From: an uncultured Veillonellaceae bacterium
GTDB taxonomy: Bacteria > Bacillota > Negativicutes > Selenomonadales > Selenomonadaceae
Direction of reading: 5' to 3'
DNA: 64,000 bases
Assembly (NCBI GenBank): GCA_945949525.1
Contig: CAMFES010000001.1
Span: 35,323-99,322, forward strand
Part shown: in pieces, positions 10,888 to 20,345 of the stretch
How the letters are laid out: every line of letters starts with the position of its first letter
How positions within the stretch are numbered: position 1 is the stretch's first letter
The notes under the pieces: generated by a model
What the model was told of the DNA's origin: nothing
Databases searched by the model: none
The model's input: only the letters and a program-made list of their open reading frames with translations
Made by a program: the position numbers and the translations under genes

Positions 10888-11289
10888 TTATCGCAGTAAT
10901 CCTTTTTCCTTCAGGTCTGCAAATATCAATTGATCCACCGGGGAGCTAGACATTGCATCTGATGAGGAAAGCCACACCATTTCCTCAATCTCGTTATCGG
11001 GCGAAGGGGTGCCGGAGAAGTCGGCTGTGTAGCAGGTCATCCTTACAATGACTCCTTCGGCATGGCCATGTGCCTGTGCCTCAAAAATTCCGTACAGCAG
11101 AGCAGTGTCGGGTTTTATATCGACAGACAGTTCCTCCTTGATTTCCCGCACAAGGGTCTGAATATCTGTTTCGTTCCCTTCGCGCTTTCCTCCGGGGATA
11201 TAATACTTATCTTTTCCCTTGGAACGGGTACTAAGAATGCACCCGTCCTTGAGATGAATCCAGGCAATCTTATCTATCAGCTTCGCCAT
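10888..11289 (-). CDS. NUDIX hydrolase
   Basis: PGGKREGNETDIQTLVREIKEELSVD Nudix box. Confidence 0.85.
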   Translation of the reverse strand: MAKLIDKIAWIHLKDGCILSTRSKGKDKYYIPGGKREGNETDIQTLVREIKEELSVDIKPDTALLYGIFEAQAHGHAEGVIVRMTCYTADFSGTPSPDNEIEEMVWLSSSDAMSSSPVDQLIFADLKEKGLLR

Positions 11290-11787
11290 TATAATTGCCC
11301 TCCCTTGATTTTTCTAAAGAAACGGCTGTCGTGCTGCATAGGGATATTAAAGTCGTATCCCAGCTTGTTCATTTCCTGCATCTTGATGAGCATGAGGTTC
11401 ACATCGGTTCCCATGATCTGAGACATGGTAAACACATCATGCCCCTCCCTGGCGAGAGAGTAGACTTCATCGTTGGGCAGGAGAATATGAAGCGAAAGCA
11501 TTCGCTTCATATTCAGTTGTGTCTTTCATTCTGAAAAGGCTGAATTCCTTTAACGGCTGTCCAGCTTTGGCAATGTCCCTGTGGCGCTGGTCATGCCCAA
11601 GTTCATGAGCAACAACCATCTCCTTTAACTGTCCGTCAATTCTGGGGTTCAGGAACATGAGACGGTGATTCCATCGGAAGGTGTACATTCCGAGTAAATC
11701 GTCAAAGGCTTCTTCATAATATATCCAGATGCCGAGTTCACGGGCGATCTGTTCCGCATTTCGGGTGCCACACTGCCGGACAAGGTT
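11289..11787 (-). pseudogene. ImmA/IrrE-type metallopeptidase remnant, frameshifted and lacking its start
   Basis: ...VAHELGHDQRHRD...TTEYEANAFAS in one frame continues as HILLPNDEVYSLAREG... in another; no start in the upstream frame. Confidence 0.75.
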
Positions 11788-12104
11788 ATCAGCCTGGCGT
11801 TATGGAATTTCTGCTGCCGGTAATAAAACGGCTGTTGAAATGGTCGCTTTTCTGGGCAGATTTATAGAAGAAGTCCTTATTTGTATCATACTGCGCGCTG
11901 ATGAACCTCATCATCTTCTGGCTTCTAGCAAAAGCACAGGCAAGCAGGGCATCGATGCACAGGTTTCTGTCTGGATTATATTTTGGAAAAGCATCTAGGT
12001 TCAATGGTTATGGGCTCCTTTGTAAATATGTTATAGACCTATTAAATCTTAATTCCGTTCAAAAATCAATGCCCCACTTGAGATTTGTCAAGTGGGGCAT
12101 CATT

Positions 12105-12314
12105 TTATCTTTTAGCCCGGTTGAATATTTCAGTCTGCATGTAAATGCTTTCTGCAGAAAGTGCCTCAATTATATTCTTGAATTTTGGCAAGAGAGTAAC
12201 CGGTATTTGTTTTTCAAAATCAGTTATCAGTTTATCATTGTGGTTTCTAATTATGTTGTATTCTTTGGTGGTGGCAATGTCTGCCAGTACTGTATCTGAA
12301 TAATCGTATTCCAT
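12105..12314 (-). CDS. Small hypothetical protein of the lysogeny region
   Basis: ORF only. Confidence 0.35.
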   Translation of the reverse strand: MEYDYSDTVLADIATTKEYNIIRNHNDKLITDFEKQIPVTLLPKFKNIIEALSAESIYMQTEIFNRAKR

Positions 12315-12337
12315 ATTTTACATTCCTCCAACAAGTA

Positions 12338-12715
12338 TCAGGCGGTTAACATATAGTCTTTGCTGGAGAAGCGGGTGCTTGGATGATACACGCAGGCAAT
12401 CATACTCATAAGTGAAAGAGAAAGAAGATTCAGTGTATCATGGACATGTCTGTAGTGTCGTGCATAGTCGCTAAGTAGATTGATGACTATGTATTTCAGT
12501 GCCATCAAACTACGAAAGTAAAATGCGGTTGCAATTTTTAGTTTGGTGAGTGCGTTCTTAATTTGCTCTTTAGGGTTGCAAATTACATCATCAATAAATT
12601 TGCAAAGGGCGTCATATATTTCACTGAACACTCTGCGGACAACCATATTGATTAATCTGTTATCATCATCTCCTTTGGTAATACCTGAAAAAATAGAAAG
12701 GGTGTCATAGCTCAT
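12338..12715 (-). CDS. Hypothetical protein of the lysogeny region
   Basis: ORF only. Confidence 0.35.
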   Translation of the reverse strand: MSYDTLSIFSGITKGDDDNRLINMVVRRVFSEIYDALCKFIDDVICNPKEQIKNALTKLKIATAFYFRSLMALKYIVINLLSDYARHYRHVHDTLNLLSLSLMSMIACVYHPSTRFSSKDYMLTA

Positions 12716-12758
12716 ATTCTCACATCCTTATTGAGCAAAAGTGGGTTCGATAAACATA

Positions 12759-13367
12759 TTATACTACAGCATTTGATTTGAAACAAGTGTTTGTGATACA
12801 CGGATGTTTTTTTATCATATCAATTTCAAAATCCTGATAATCCTTGGGGCCTTGATACAGCCAACGCTCATAATAAATGTAAGCGTATGTAGCAGCTTGC
12901 TTTGATAGGTTAAAACAAATAGCTACATCATTGGAATCATGGCATTTTGCACCATGGATGATTGGTGGAGGAGCCATAAGGTATTTTGCAAAAAAATTGG
13001 CTTCTGCCTCATAATCTCCATTATCTGGTGCATCATGGTGCCCCAGATAAATATGACCGATTTCATGAGCTATGCTCCAGTCTATACGTTCAGATGTTGT
13101 GCAGTAATCATTATAGTAAATTATGTAGCGATTCATGCCAGTATCATCTTCTTCAATTGTAGAATAGGCATCATCGCTGATTGCGATTGCTGTGTTATAG
13201 CTAGTAGCATCAAGCTCAGAATAAGGAATGATTATGTAGTCTAGAAGCCTTGCAATTTCCATTGGATTTAAAGGATAACACATCCCAGGACATTCATCTA
13301 ATAGAGAACATACCTCTAGTTTGATTTCCTCATATCTGCGATAAGATAATTTTTTGCCTCGTGCCAT
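12759..13367 (-). CDS. ImmA/IrrE family metallo-endopeptidase
   Basis: IDWSIAHEIGHIYLGHHDAPDNGDYEAEANFFAKYLMAPPPII: HExxH and EAN..A..LLAP-type motifs. Confidence 0.88.
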   Translation of the reverse strand: MARGKKLSYRRYEEIKLEVCSLLDECPGMCYPLNPMEIARLLDYIIIPYSELDATSYNTAIAISDDAYSTIEEDDTGMNRYIIYYNDYCTTSERIDWSIAHEIGHIYLGHHDAPDNGDYEAEANFFAKYLMAPPPIIHGAKCHDSNDVAICFNLSKQAATYAYIYYERWLYQGPKDYQDFEIDMIKKHPCITNTCFKSNAVV

Positions 13368-13377
13368 GGAACTCCTT

Positions 13378-13701
13378 TCAGGTCTGAACGAGAGCAGAAA
13401 TCAGGTCATTCTTTTGCTTCTGTGACCATTCTTTGCAGTTGCGAGCTATCATACGCTGAACCTTGTAATACTCCAATTCGGCATCTTCAGTAGTTTCCTG
13501 ACCAAGCAGATAGTCAGAAGTAGTATTCAGTGCCTTGGCTATATTAGCAATGATCGGGCCTTTAGGAATACGCTCTCCCTTTACATAGCGGGACATAGAA
13601 ACATCAGTGACATGTACCTTGCTGGCAAGCTCTCGCTGAGTCATACCATTTTGTAAAAGTAATTCAGAAATTCTCTCCCCTAAAGTTTTATTCATATGCA
13701 T
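13378..13701 (-). CDS. XRE-family HTH repressor (CI-like)
   Basis: LGERISELLLQNGMTQRELASKVHVTDVSMSRYVKGERIPKGPIIANIAKALNTTSDYLLG. Confidence 0.9.
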   Translation of the reverse strand: MHMNKTLGERISELLLQNGMTQRELASKVHVTDVSMSRYVKGERIPKGPIIANIAKALNTTSDYLLGQETTEDAELEYYKVQRMIARNCKEWSQKQKNDLISALVQT

Positions 13702-13883
13702 ACCTCTTTCTAAGTCAGCTGATTTCCATATTAAAATATGGAGCTGACAGGGTGTTATGTATTAAATTAGTTATTTATTGATTAAAAATTAAAGACATTC
13801 ATTTTAGTCGTAGTAGCTTGATATGGATATCTTGCGGCTGCGATTTTTTGTTTAGAAAAAGGAAGGTATTTCTGATTACCAAT

Positions 13884-13912
13884 AATATAACATAAATTAC
13901 CATTTGTGTCAA
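13884..13912 (-). promoter_or_regulatory. Predicted repressor-operon promoter (PRM-like)
   Basis: On minus strand TTGACA-N17-TATATT, with AAATGGT just after the -35. Confidence 0.7.
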
Positions 13913-13984
13913 TAAATTAAACGAACGGAGCATAAAAAAGAAGATTATTCGTAGTTGAATTAACCAAAAGGTAAAAATACACTA

Positions 13985-14016
13985 TTGACAAGTAACCATT
14001 TGTTTAATAAAATGGT
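13985..14016 (+). promoter_or_regulatory. Predicted divergent early promoter (PR-like) with embedded operator
   Basis: TTGACA-N17-TAAAAT; inverted repeat ACCATTT-N8-AAATGGT at 13995-14016. Confidence 0.72.
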
Positions 14017-14045
14017 GTGTAGATATAATGAAAGGAGAATAGACT

Positions 14046-14267
14046 ATGAACGTCCGAAAGTTAAAAGCCAAGAGAATTGAGGCAGGATTGCTGCAAAAAG
14101 ACTTAGCAAAGGAGTTGGGGATTTCAACCAAGACTATGTGCGTAAAGGAGTGCAATCCTACGAATCGTTTTACTATTGACGAAATAATCGTACTGTCCAG
14201 AGTGCTCCATTTAAGCATTGATGATGTTAACAATATTTTTTTTGATCATAAGTTACCAAATGTATAA
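14046..14267 (+). CDS. Cro-like HTH transcriptional regulator
   Basis: KLKAKRIEAGLLQKDLAKELGISTKTM...; divergent from the repressor. Confidence 0.8.
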   Translation: MNVRKLKAKRIEAGLLQKDLAKELGISTKTMCVKECNPTNRFTIDEIIVLSRVLHLSIDDVNNIFFDHKLPNV

Positions 14268-14320
14268 AAGATAACGCTAATAATTACCTTTGGTGATGGT
14301 TGTGTCAATTGAAATAGTAT

Positions 14321-14346
14321 CTAAAGGGGTTCTAAGTACCCCTTTT
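14321..14346 (+). terminator. Terminator/attenuator downstream of cro-like gene
   Basis: AAAGGGGT-loop-ACCCCTTTTT. Confidence 0.65.
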
Positions 14347-14440
14347 TACTGCTTATAGATAGATGCTGCAATCAAGGGCCAAGTCAATTGGCTCCTGACT
14401 GGAGCACCTAGCTCTAAAAATAAATTTCGTTGTCTAAGTG

Positions 14441-14550
14441 TACATAGGACGGCGGAGTCACATAGCGGTTTCCCATTATGCCAAAAGGCTAGGTGGGAAA
14501 TGCTACAGGCTTCCCGTTATTTCCTATGTGCATTTTTAGTTAGGAAGCCT
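14441..14550 (+). ncRNA. Candidate structured leader RNA
   Basis: ACATAGGA(14442-49)/TCCTATGT(14522-29); nested TAGC-TTTCCCA-GCC-aaaa-GGC-TGGGAAA-GCTA; competing AGGCTTCC(14507-14)/GGAAGCCT(14543-50). Confidence 0.5.
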
Positions 14551-14570
14551 TTAGCTGCTACCGGCTATGT

Positions 14571-14607
14571 CCTCTCGTCCGTCCTGTGCTCTGGACGGAA
14601 AGAGAGG
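14571..14607 (+). promoter_or_regulatory. RBS-sequestering hairpin upstream of 14615 ORF
   Basis: CCTCTC-gt-CCGTCC-loop-GGACGG-aaa-GAGAGG; GAGAGG is the likely Shine-Dalgarno for ATG 14615. Confidence 0.55.
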
Positions 14608-14614
14608 AAAAGCT

Positions 14615-15100
14615 ATGACAAAGTACATCTACATTAATGCGGCAAAGGAAAAGTTCTATGTGACCGAAGAGGAGTATAAGGCATTTTACAGAGAGGTAGA
14701 TGCCAAACGTAAGCGTGAGCAGTATCATCACCGCTGCGTATGCCCAAAGGAATTCATCTGGAAATGTGATGGCGACTGTGACATCTGTGAATTTCACCGC
14801 AGCGGGGATATGTACTCCCTGGACTATAAGAATGATGATGGTGAGGGCCTCATGGATAAGATGGCTGAAGACAAGGTAATGGAAGACCTTATAGCTGATT
14901 CTATGCTCTTAGAATCTTTAATACAGAAGCTATGTGAGCTAGACCCTGATGGAGCAAAGATAATTGAGATTTGGAAGGAAAATCCCAAGGCATCAGACCG
15001 TGAAATTGCCCGTCAGCTTGGGCGCAAGCAGCGGACTTTTTCTAATCATATGAAAAAGATACGAGAAATTTTAAAATCTGTTGCTCAAACCGAAGATTAA
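14615..15100 (+). CDS. Phage sigma-like/HTH protein
   Basis: C-terminal IIEIWKENPKASDREIARQLGRKQRTFSNHMKKIREIL helix-turn-helix. Confidence 0.6.
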   Translation: MTKYIYINAAKEKFYVTEEEYKAFYREVDAKRKREQYHHRCVCPKEFIWKCDGDCDICEFHRSGDMYSLDYKNDDGEGLMDKMAEDKVMEDLIADSMLLESLIQKLCELDPDGAKIIEIWKENPKASDREIARQLGRKQRTFSNHMKKIREILKSVAQTED

Positions 15101-15115
15101 TCTCCAGTGGTATGT
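15082..15115 (+). repeat. Dispersed element copy A
   Basis: TGCTCAAAC-N11-CTCCAGTGGTATGT. Confidence 0.7.
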
Positions 15116-15258
15116 GTAAGGCAAATGAGCCTGCAGATTGGAGGTGGTTAATATGAGTGCGAAGGAGTTAGCTGACCTGCTAGATGAAATCAGTGAGGTG
15201 AGCAGAAGAATGTCACATAATCTGAAGAAGATAAGTGCCAGAAAGGAGAAAAAGAAAA

Positions 15259-15534
15259 ATGTCGGATATTATGTCAAAGCTCAGAGATGCTGCGCGTCTC
15301 ATTAATGAAGTAGTGGACGAGTTGGCCGCTCAGCAGGAAGAAACACCTTCTGTTGATAAGCCACAAATCAGTTTCACTGATGTCCGGGCGGTATTAGCTC
15401 AGAAGGCAGCAGCCGGCTTTAAGGCGGAGGTAAAGTCTCTGCTTGGTAAGTTCAATGCCGAGAAGCTCTCAGATATCCGCCCAGAGGATTATGAAGAGCT
15501 GATGAAGGAAGCGGAGGGGATTGGCAATGCCTAG
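15259..15534 (+). CDS. Hypothetical phage protein
   Basis: ORF with RBS, overlapping the next gene. Confidence 0.5.
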   Translation: MSDIMSKLRDAARLINEVVDELAAQQEETPSVDKPQISFTDVRAVLAQKAAAGFKAEVKSLLGKFNAEKLSDIRPEDYEELMKEAEGIGNA

Positions 15535-16648
15535 TGTACACGCGTTATTATCCGCTTCATCAGCGTCAAGGTGGATTCACTGTACTCCATCCGCCCGGCT
15601 TGGCGAAAACTATGATGACCAGCCTAGTGAATATGCAGCTGAAGGTACTGAAGCCCATGCTTTAGGAGAGTATAAGGTTCTTAAGTCTCTGAAGCGTAAG
15701 GCAACTAATCCAACTAAAAAGCTGAAGTATTTCTCTGAAGAGATGGATGTCTGCACCGATGGCTATCGCGATATAGTCATGGAGCTGGTCATGGAAGCCA
15801 AGGAGTTCTGCAATGACCCGCAGGTGCTGATTGAGCAGCGGGTTAATTTCTCCAGATGGGTTCCAGAAGGCTTCGGCACAGCAGATGCCCTTATCGTAGC
15901 AGATGGCATCCTTACTATATGCGATTACAAGCATGGGAAAGGCGTAGCAGTGGACGCAACGGATAATGCTCAGCTCAAATGCTATGCCTTGGGTGCCCTT
16001 GATATGTTTGATGGCATTTATGACATCAGTACGGTACGGATGATTATCTATCAGCCACGAAGGGAAAATATTAGCGAGTTCCAGATGTCAAAGGATGACC
16101 TCTATAAATGGGCGGAGGAAGAACTGAAGCCTAAGGCAGAGCTTGCCTACAAGGGCGAGGGGGAATTCTCCTGCGGTGCATGGTGCAGGTTCTGCAGGGC
16201 AAAGCATGAGTGCCGTGCTAGAGCAGAAGCCAATCTTACCCTAACTAAGCTAGATTTCCAGCTGCCGCCGACACTGACTGATGCAGAGGTTGCATATGTC
16301 CTAGATAAGGCAGACGAGCTGGTGGCATGGGTCAGTGACATCAAGGAGTATGCCTTAAAGGCAGCTCTTGCAGGCAAGTCATTTCAGGGATGGAAGCTGG
16401 TGGAAGGTAGGTCAAACCGCAAGATTTCAGATGAAGCCGCGGTCATTGAAGCTGTGTCCAAGGAAGGCAAGGATCCGTTTGAGAAGAAGCTCCTGGGGGT
16501 AACCGCTCTGGAGAAGCTTCTCGGCAAATCCAGATTCAATGAAATTCTAGGTCAATATGTTGTAAAACCTCAGGGCAAACCAACATTGGTTCCTGAGAGT
16601 GATAAAAGAGAGCCAATTGGCAGTGATTTTAAGGAGGAAAAATTATGA
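15527..16648 (+). CDS. DUF2800-family (PD-(D/E)XK exonuclease-like) phage protein
   Basis: HALLSASSASRWIHCTPSARL..., EGFGTADALIVADGILTICDYKHGKGV, CGAWCRFCRAKHECR. Confidence 0.85.
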   Translation: MPSVHALLSASSASRWIHCTPSARLGENYDDQPSEYAAEGTEAHALGEYKVLKSLKRKATNPTKKLKYFSEEMDVCTDGYRDIVMELVMEAKEFCNDPQVLIEQRVNFSRWVPEGFGTADALIVADGILTICDYKHGKGVAVDATDNAQLKCYALGALDMFDGIYDISTVRMIIYQPRRENISEFQMSKDDLYKWAEEELKPKAELAYKGEGEFSCGAWCRFCRAKHECRARAEANLTLTKLDFQLPPTLTDAEVAYVLDKADELVAWVSDIKEYALKAALAGKSFQGWKLVEGRSNRKISDEAAVIEAVSKEGKDPFEKKLLGVTALEKLLGKSRFNEILGQYVVKPQGKPTLVPESDKREPIGSDFKEEKL

Positions 16649-17199
16649 ACAATCCTATGAAAGTAATTACCGGTGTTAATACTCGTTGGTCCTATGCGAA
16701 TGTTTGGGAGCCTAAGTCTATTCAGGGCAGCGCTCCTAAGTGTTCTGTCAGTCTCATTATCCCAAAGGACGATGTGGAGACTGTAAATAAGATTGAAGCA
16801 GCTATCAAGGCGGCTTATACCGAGGGGGCAAGCAAGCTGAAGGGCAATGGCAAGTCTGTACCAGCGCTTTCTGCAATTAAGACTCCGCTTCGTGATGGTG
16901 ATACCGAGCGTCCGGATGATGAGGCTTATGCTAACAGCTACTTCGTTAATGCCAACAGCCCTAATCCGCCAGGCATCGTAGATGCAGATTGCCAGCCTAT
17001 CATTGAGCGCAGCGAGGTTTATAGCGGTGTTTACGGCCGTGCCAGCATCAGCTTTTATGCCTATAACAAGAATGGCAACCGCGGAATTGCCTGTGGCCTT
17101 AATAACCTGCAGAAGATTCGTGATGGTGAGCCGCTGGGCGGTCGCAGCTCTGCAGCTGATGACTTCGGTAGCCTGCCTAATGATGATTTTCTGAACTGA
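16645..17199 (+). CDS. DUF2815-family (ssDNA-binding-like) phage protein
   Basis: KVITGVNTRWSYANVWEPKSIQGSAPKCSVSLIIPK. Confidence 0.85.
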   Translation: MNNPMKVITGVNTRWSYANVWEPKSIQGSAPKCSVSLIIPKDDVETVNKIEAAIKAAYTEGASKLKGNGKSVPALSAIKTPLRDGDTERPDDEAYANSYFVNANSPNPPGIVDADCQPIIERSEVYSGVYGRASISFYAYNKNGNRGIACGLNNLQKIRDGEPLGGRSSAADDFGSLPNDDFLN

Positions 17200-17210
17200 G
17201 GTGACAAGAT

Positions 17211-17360
17211 ATGGAATTCAAGGATTTTGCAACAATGTTTAACTTTATGGTGATGTACTATCTACTGCTGGTAGCTGTCAGCTTTTTGGGAATGGAGACA
17301 TACCCTTGGCTGAAAAAGAAATACATCAGCTGGCGTGAGAAGAAATCTGTAAAGGACTAA
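17211..17360 (+). CDS. 49-aa single-TM protein
   Basis: MEFKDFATMFNFMVMYYLLLVAVSFLGMETYPWLKKKYISWREKKSVKD with upstream AGGTGA; not in supplied ORF track. Confidence 0.45.
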   Translation: MEFKDFATMFNFMVMYYLLLVAVSFLGMETYPWLKKKYISWREKKSVKD

Positions 17361-17421
17361 GATAGTGAGCGGGCGGCAGGGGGAAACCTTTGCCGCTTTG
17401 CTCTTATATGGAGGGCTAGAG

Positions 17422-19377
17422 ATGAAAAGTGTCTCAATCGATATTGAGTCGTTTTCCGATGTTGATTTGAATAAATGCGGTGTCTACAAATACTGCGAAT
17501 CAGATAATTTTGAAATTCTGCTATTTGCCTACTCGGTAGATAACACTGATGTCTGTGTCATAGATATCGCCCAAGGTGAGAAAATCCCAGATGATGTACT
17601 AAAGGCGTTAGCAGACACATTTGTTACGAAGTGGGCATTTAACAGCCAGTTTGAGCGGGTGGCACTGTCGGCATACCTTCATAAGCATTACCCGGGTATG
17701 CTGAAAGACAGCTTTCTAAATCCCCACAATTGGAAGTGCTCCATGACATGGTGTGCTTATATGGGACTTCCTATGTCTTTGGCAGGTGCTGGTGCGGTAC
17801 TTGGCTTGGAGCAGCAGAAGTTGACGGAAGGCAAGGAACTTATTCGTTATTTCTGTGTACCATGCAAGCCGACTAAAACCAACGGTGGCAGGGAAAGAAA
17901 CCGCCCGGAGCATGATACTGAGAAGTGGACTGCCTTCAAAAAATATAACAAGCGTGATGTAGAGGTGGAGATGGCGATACAGAAAAAACTCACCAATTTT
18001 CCTGTGCCGGACGCTGTGTGGGAAGAGTTCTGGCTAGATCAGGATATTAACGACCGCGGCATTGAGGTAGATATGACACTTGCCAGCAATGCCATAGAGC
18101 TGGACAAGCTATCAAGAGAAACTCTTATGGATGAGATTAAGACTGTTACAGGTCTGGATAACCCCAATAGTGTATTGCAGCTGAAGGAATGGTTACAGTC
18201 ACAGGGAGTGGAATCTGAGAGCCTTGATAAGAAGGCTATTGCTGCCATGCTTCCGGCAGCACCACCTCTGGTACAGAAGGTTCTTAGGATAAGGCAGAAG
18301 CTGGCAAAGTCATCTGTAAAGAAGTATCAGGCAATGGAGAATGCTGTGTGTAAAGACAGCAGGGCAAGAGGTATGTTCAGATTCTATGGGGCATCGAGAA
18401 CAGGGCGGTTCTCAGGAAAATTGGTGCAGCTTCAAAATCTCCCGCAGAACCACATTGCTGATTTGGCTGAGGCGAGGGCTTTGGTGAAATCGGGAATGTT
18501 TGATGTGATGGGGATGCTCTATGATGACATCCCCGACACCTTATCTCAGCTTATCCGCACAGCCTTTGTGCCAAGGTCTGGGTATAAGTTTGTGGTGGCA
18601 GACTTCAGTGCAATTGAGGCCCGTGTGCTTGCTTACCTTGCAGGGGAGCAGTGGGTGCTGGATACCTTTGCAAGAGGAGAGGATATCTACTGTGCTACAG
18701 CAAGCAGAATGTTTCATTGTAATGTTGTGAAGAATGGCGAGAATGGAGAGCTTCGCCAGAAGGGGAAGCAGGCTACTTTATCCTGTGGTTATGGTGGCGG
18801 GGTCGGTGCTCTTGTTGCCATGGGAGCCTTGGAATCTGGTATGACAGAGGATGAGCTGCAGCCACTAGTGGATGCCTGGCGAAAAGCTAACCCACACATC
18901 GTGAATTTCTGGTGGGAAGTAGACAGGGCGGCCAAAGAGGCCGTTGTTGATAGAACAGTCACATCCGCCCAAGGAATACGGTTTATCTGCCAAAGCGGTA
19001 TGCTCTTCATTGAACTTCCAAGCGGCAGAAGGCTCTCCTATGTTAAGCCCAAGATGGGAGAGAACCGTTTCGGGACCGAGGCTGTTACCTATGAAGGGAC
19101 AAATGGGACTACCAAGAAGTGGGATCGCCTAGAGACCTTCGGTGGCAAGCTGGTGGAAAACATTACTCAGGCGGTAGCAAGGGATATTCTGATGTTTGCT
19201 ATCGGAACACTTAAGGATTACAGGATTGTAGCCCATGTGCATGATGAAGTTATTATCGAATGCCCAGAGGATGTGGGCGTAGATACAATCTGCCAGCTTA
19301 TGGCAAAGACACCTTCCTGGGCGGAAGGCCTGCAGCTTAAGGCTGAAGGATACGAAGGAAAATTTTATAAAAAATAA
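17422..19377 (+). CDS. Family A DNA polymerase (phage type)
   Basis: SIDIESFSDVDL (3'-5' exo), RFYGASRTGRFSGKLVQLQNLP, VVADFSAIEARVLAYLAGE, RQKGKQATLSCGYGGG, IVAHVHDEVIIE. Confidence 0.95.
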   Translation: MKSVSIDIESFSDVDLNKCGVYKYCESDNFEILLFAYSVDNTDVCVIDIAQGEKIPDDVLKALADTFVTKWAFNSQFERVALSAYLHKHYPGMLKDSFLNPHNWKCSMTWCAYMGLPMSLAGAGAVLGLEQQKLTEGKELIRYFCVPCKPTKTNGGRERNRPEHDTEKWTAFKKYNKRDVEVEMAIQKKLTNFPVPDAVWEEFWLDQDINDRGIEVDMTLASNAIELDKLSRETLMDEIKTVTGLDNPNSVLQLKEWLQSQGVESESLDKKAIAAMLPAAPPLVQKVLRIRQKLAKSSVKKYQAMENAVCKDSRARGMFRFYGASRTGRFSGKLVQLQNLPQNHIADLAEARALVKSGMFDVMGMLYDDIPDTLSQLIRTAFVPRSGYKFVVADFSAIEARVLAYLAGEQWVLDTFARGEDIYCATASRMFHCNVVKNGENGELRQKGKQATLSCGYGGGVGALVAMGALESGMTEDELQPLVDAWRKANPHIVNFWWEVDRAAKEAVVDRTVTSAQGIRFICQSGMLFIELPSGRRLSYVKPKMGENRFGTEAVTYEGTNGTTKKWDRLETFGGKLVENITQAVARDILMFAIGTLKDYRIVAHVHDEVIIECPEDVGVDTICQLMAKTPSWAEGLQLKAEGYEGKFYKK

Positions 19378-19411
19378 TGCTCAAACTCGGCATTTATCTC
19401 CAGTGGTATGT
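19378..19411 (+). repeat. Dispersed element copy B
   Basis: TGCTCAAAC-N11-CTCCAGTGGTATGT; followed by CAGTTCTAAAAATCG at 19461-19475. Confidence 0.7.
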
Positions 19412-19581
19412 AGGAAGATAAATGCCGATGGCGCTTATCTTCAAAAATTTTGATAAGTGCCAGTTCTAAAAATCGGGCTGTCTGTCCTTGAACTAATGAA
19501 GGATAAGACGCTCCGTGTAAGGCGCTTATCTTATCAAATTCAGGATAGGCGCTTTTTTAGTGCCGGAAAGCGAGGTTTTTT

Positions 19582-20271
19582 ATGAAACCATTAGTGCCAA
19601 TGGACGATTATGGCATATTCGCAGACAGCCATGATATCGCCCGAGTTGACAGCCTATATGTGGCAAGAGCATTTGAGAAGCAGCATAAGAATGTACTGCG
19701 AGACATTGCAAGAATCACTGACCCAAAATCTGGACTCAGTGAAGAATTTAACCGGCTCAATTTTGAGCTGGTTAATTACAAGGATGCCAAAGGCGAAAAA
19801 CGGCCTTGTTACTACCTTACCCGTGATGGATTTACCATGCTGACAATGGGATACACCGGTAAGAAGGCAATGAAGTTCAAGGAAAAGTACATCAGACGCT
19901 TCAACGAGATGGAAGAGCAGATCAAGAGTCTGGTCAAAGCACGTCAGCAGTTTCCAAAGCTCACTAGGATGGTCAAGTCCATACATGACAATCCGAAGCC
20001 GTACCACTATTCCAATGAGTGTGATCTCTTGAACCGTTTAGTGCTGGGGATGAGTGCCAAGCAGTTCAGGGAGAGGCATGGAATCGCAAAGGGCGAGTCT
20101 ATCAGACCATACCTTACAGCTGCACAGATTGCAGCTCTTGATTATCTGCAGGATGTGGATGTTGGTCTTCTGGTTGGTGTACCAGACTTCAATCAGCGCA
20201 AGATGTTGCTGCAGTGGAGTCTGATGAATTACAGAGGCGAGTGCGAGAAACTGTGCAATCCAAGTAACTGA
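19582..20271 (+). CDS. Rha-family phage regulatory protein
   Basis: DSHDIARVDSLYVARAFEKQHKNVLRDIARI...YYLTRDGFTMLTMGYTGKKAMKFKEKYI. Confidence 0.88.
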   Translation: MKPLVPMDDYGIFADSHDIARVDSLYVARAFEKQHKNVLRDIARITDPKSGLSEEFNRLNFELVNYKDAKGEKRPCYYLTRDGFTMLTMGYTGKKAMKFKEKYIRRFNEMEEQIKSLVKARQQFPKLTRMVKSIHDNPKPYHYSNECDLLNRLVLGMSAKQFRERHGIAKGESIRPYLTAAQIAALDYLQDVDVGLLVGVPDFNQRKMLLQWSLMNYRGECEKLCNPSN

Positions 20272-20345
20272 GTCCAATTTTGGGCTGAGTAAATTACGGG
20301 GGTGGCTGGACTGGTCACCCCTATGAATCCAAGGAGGAATTAACC

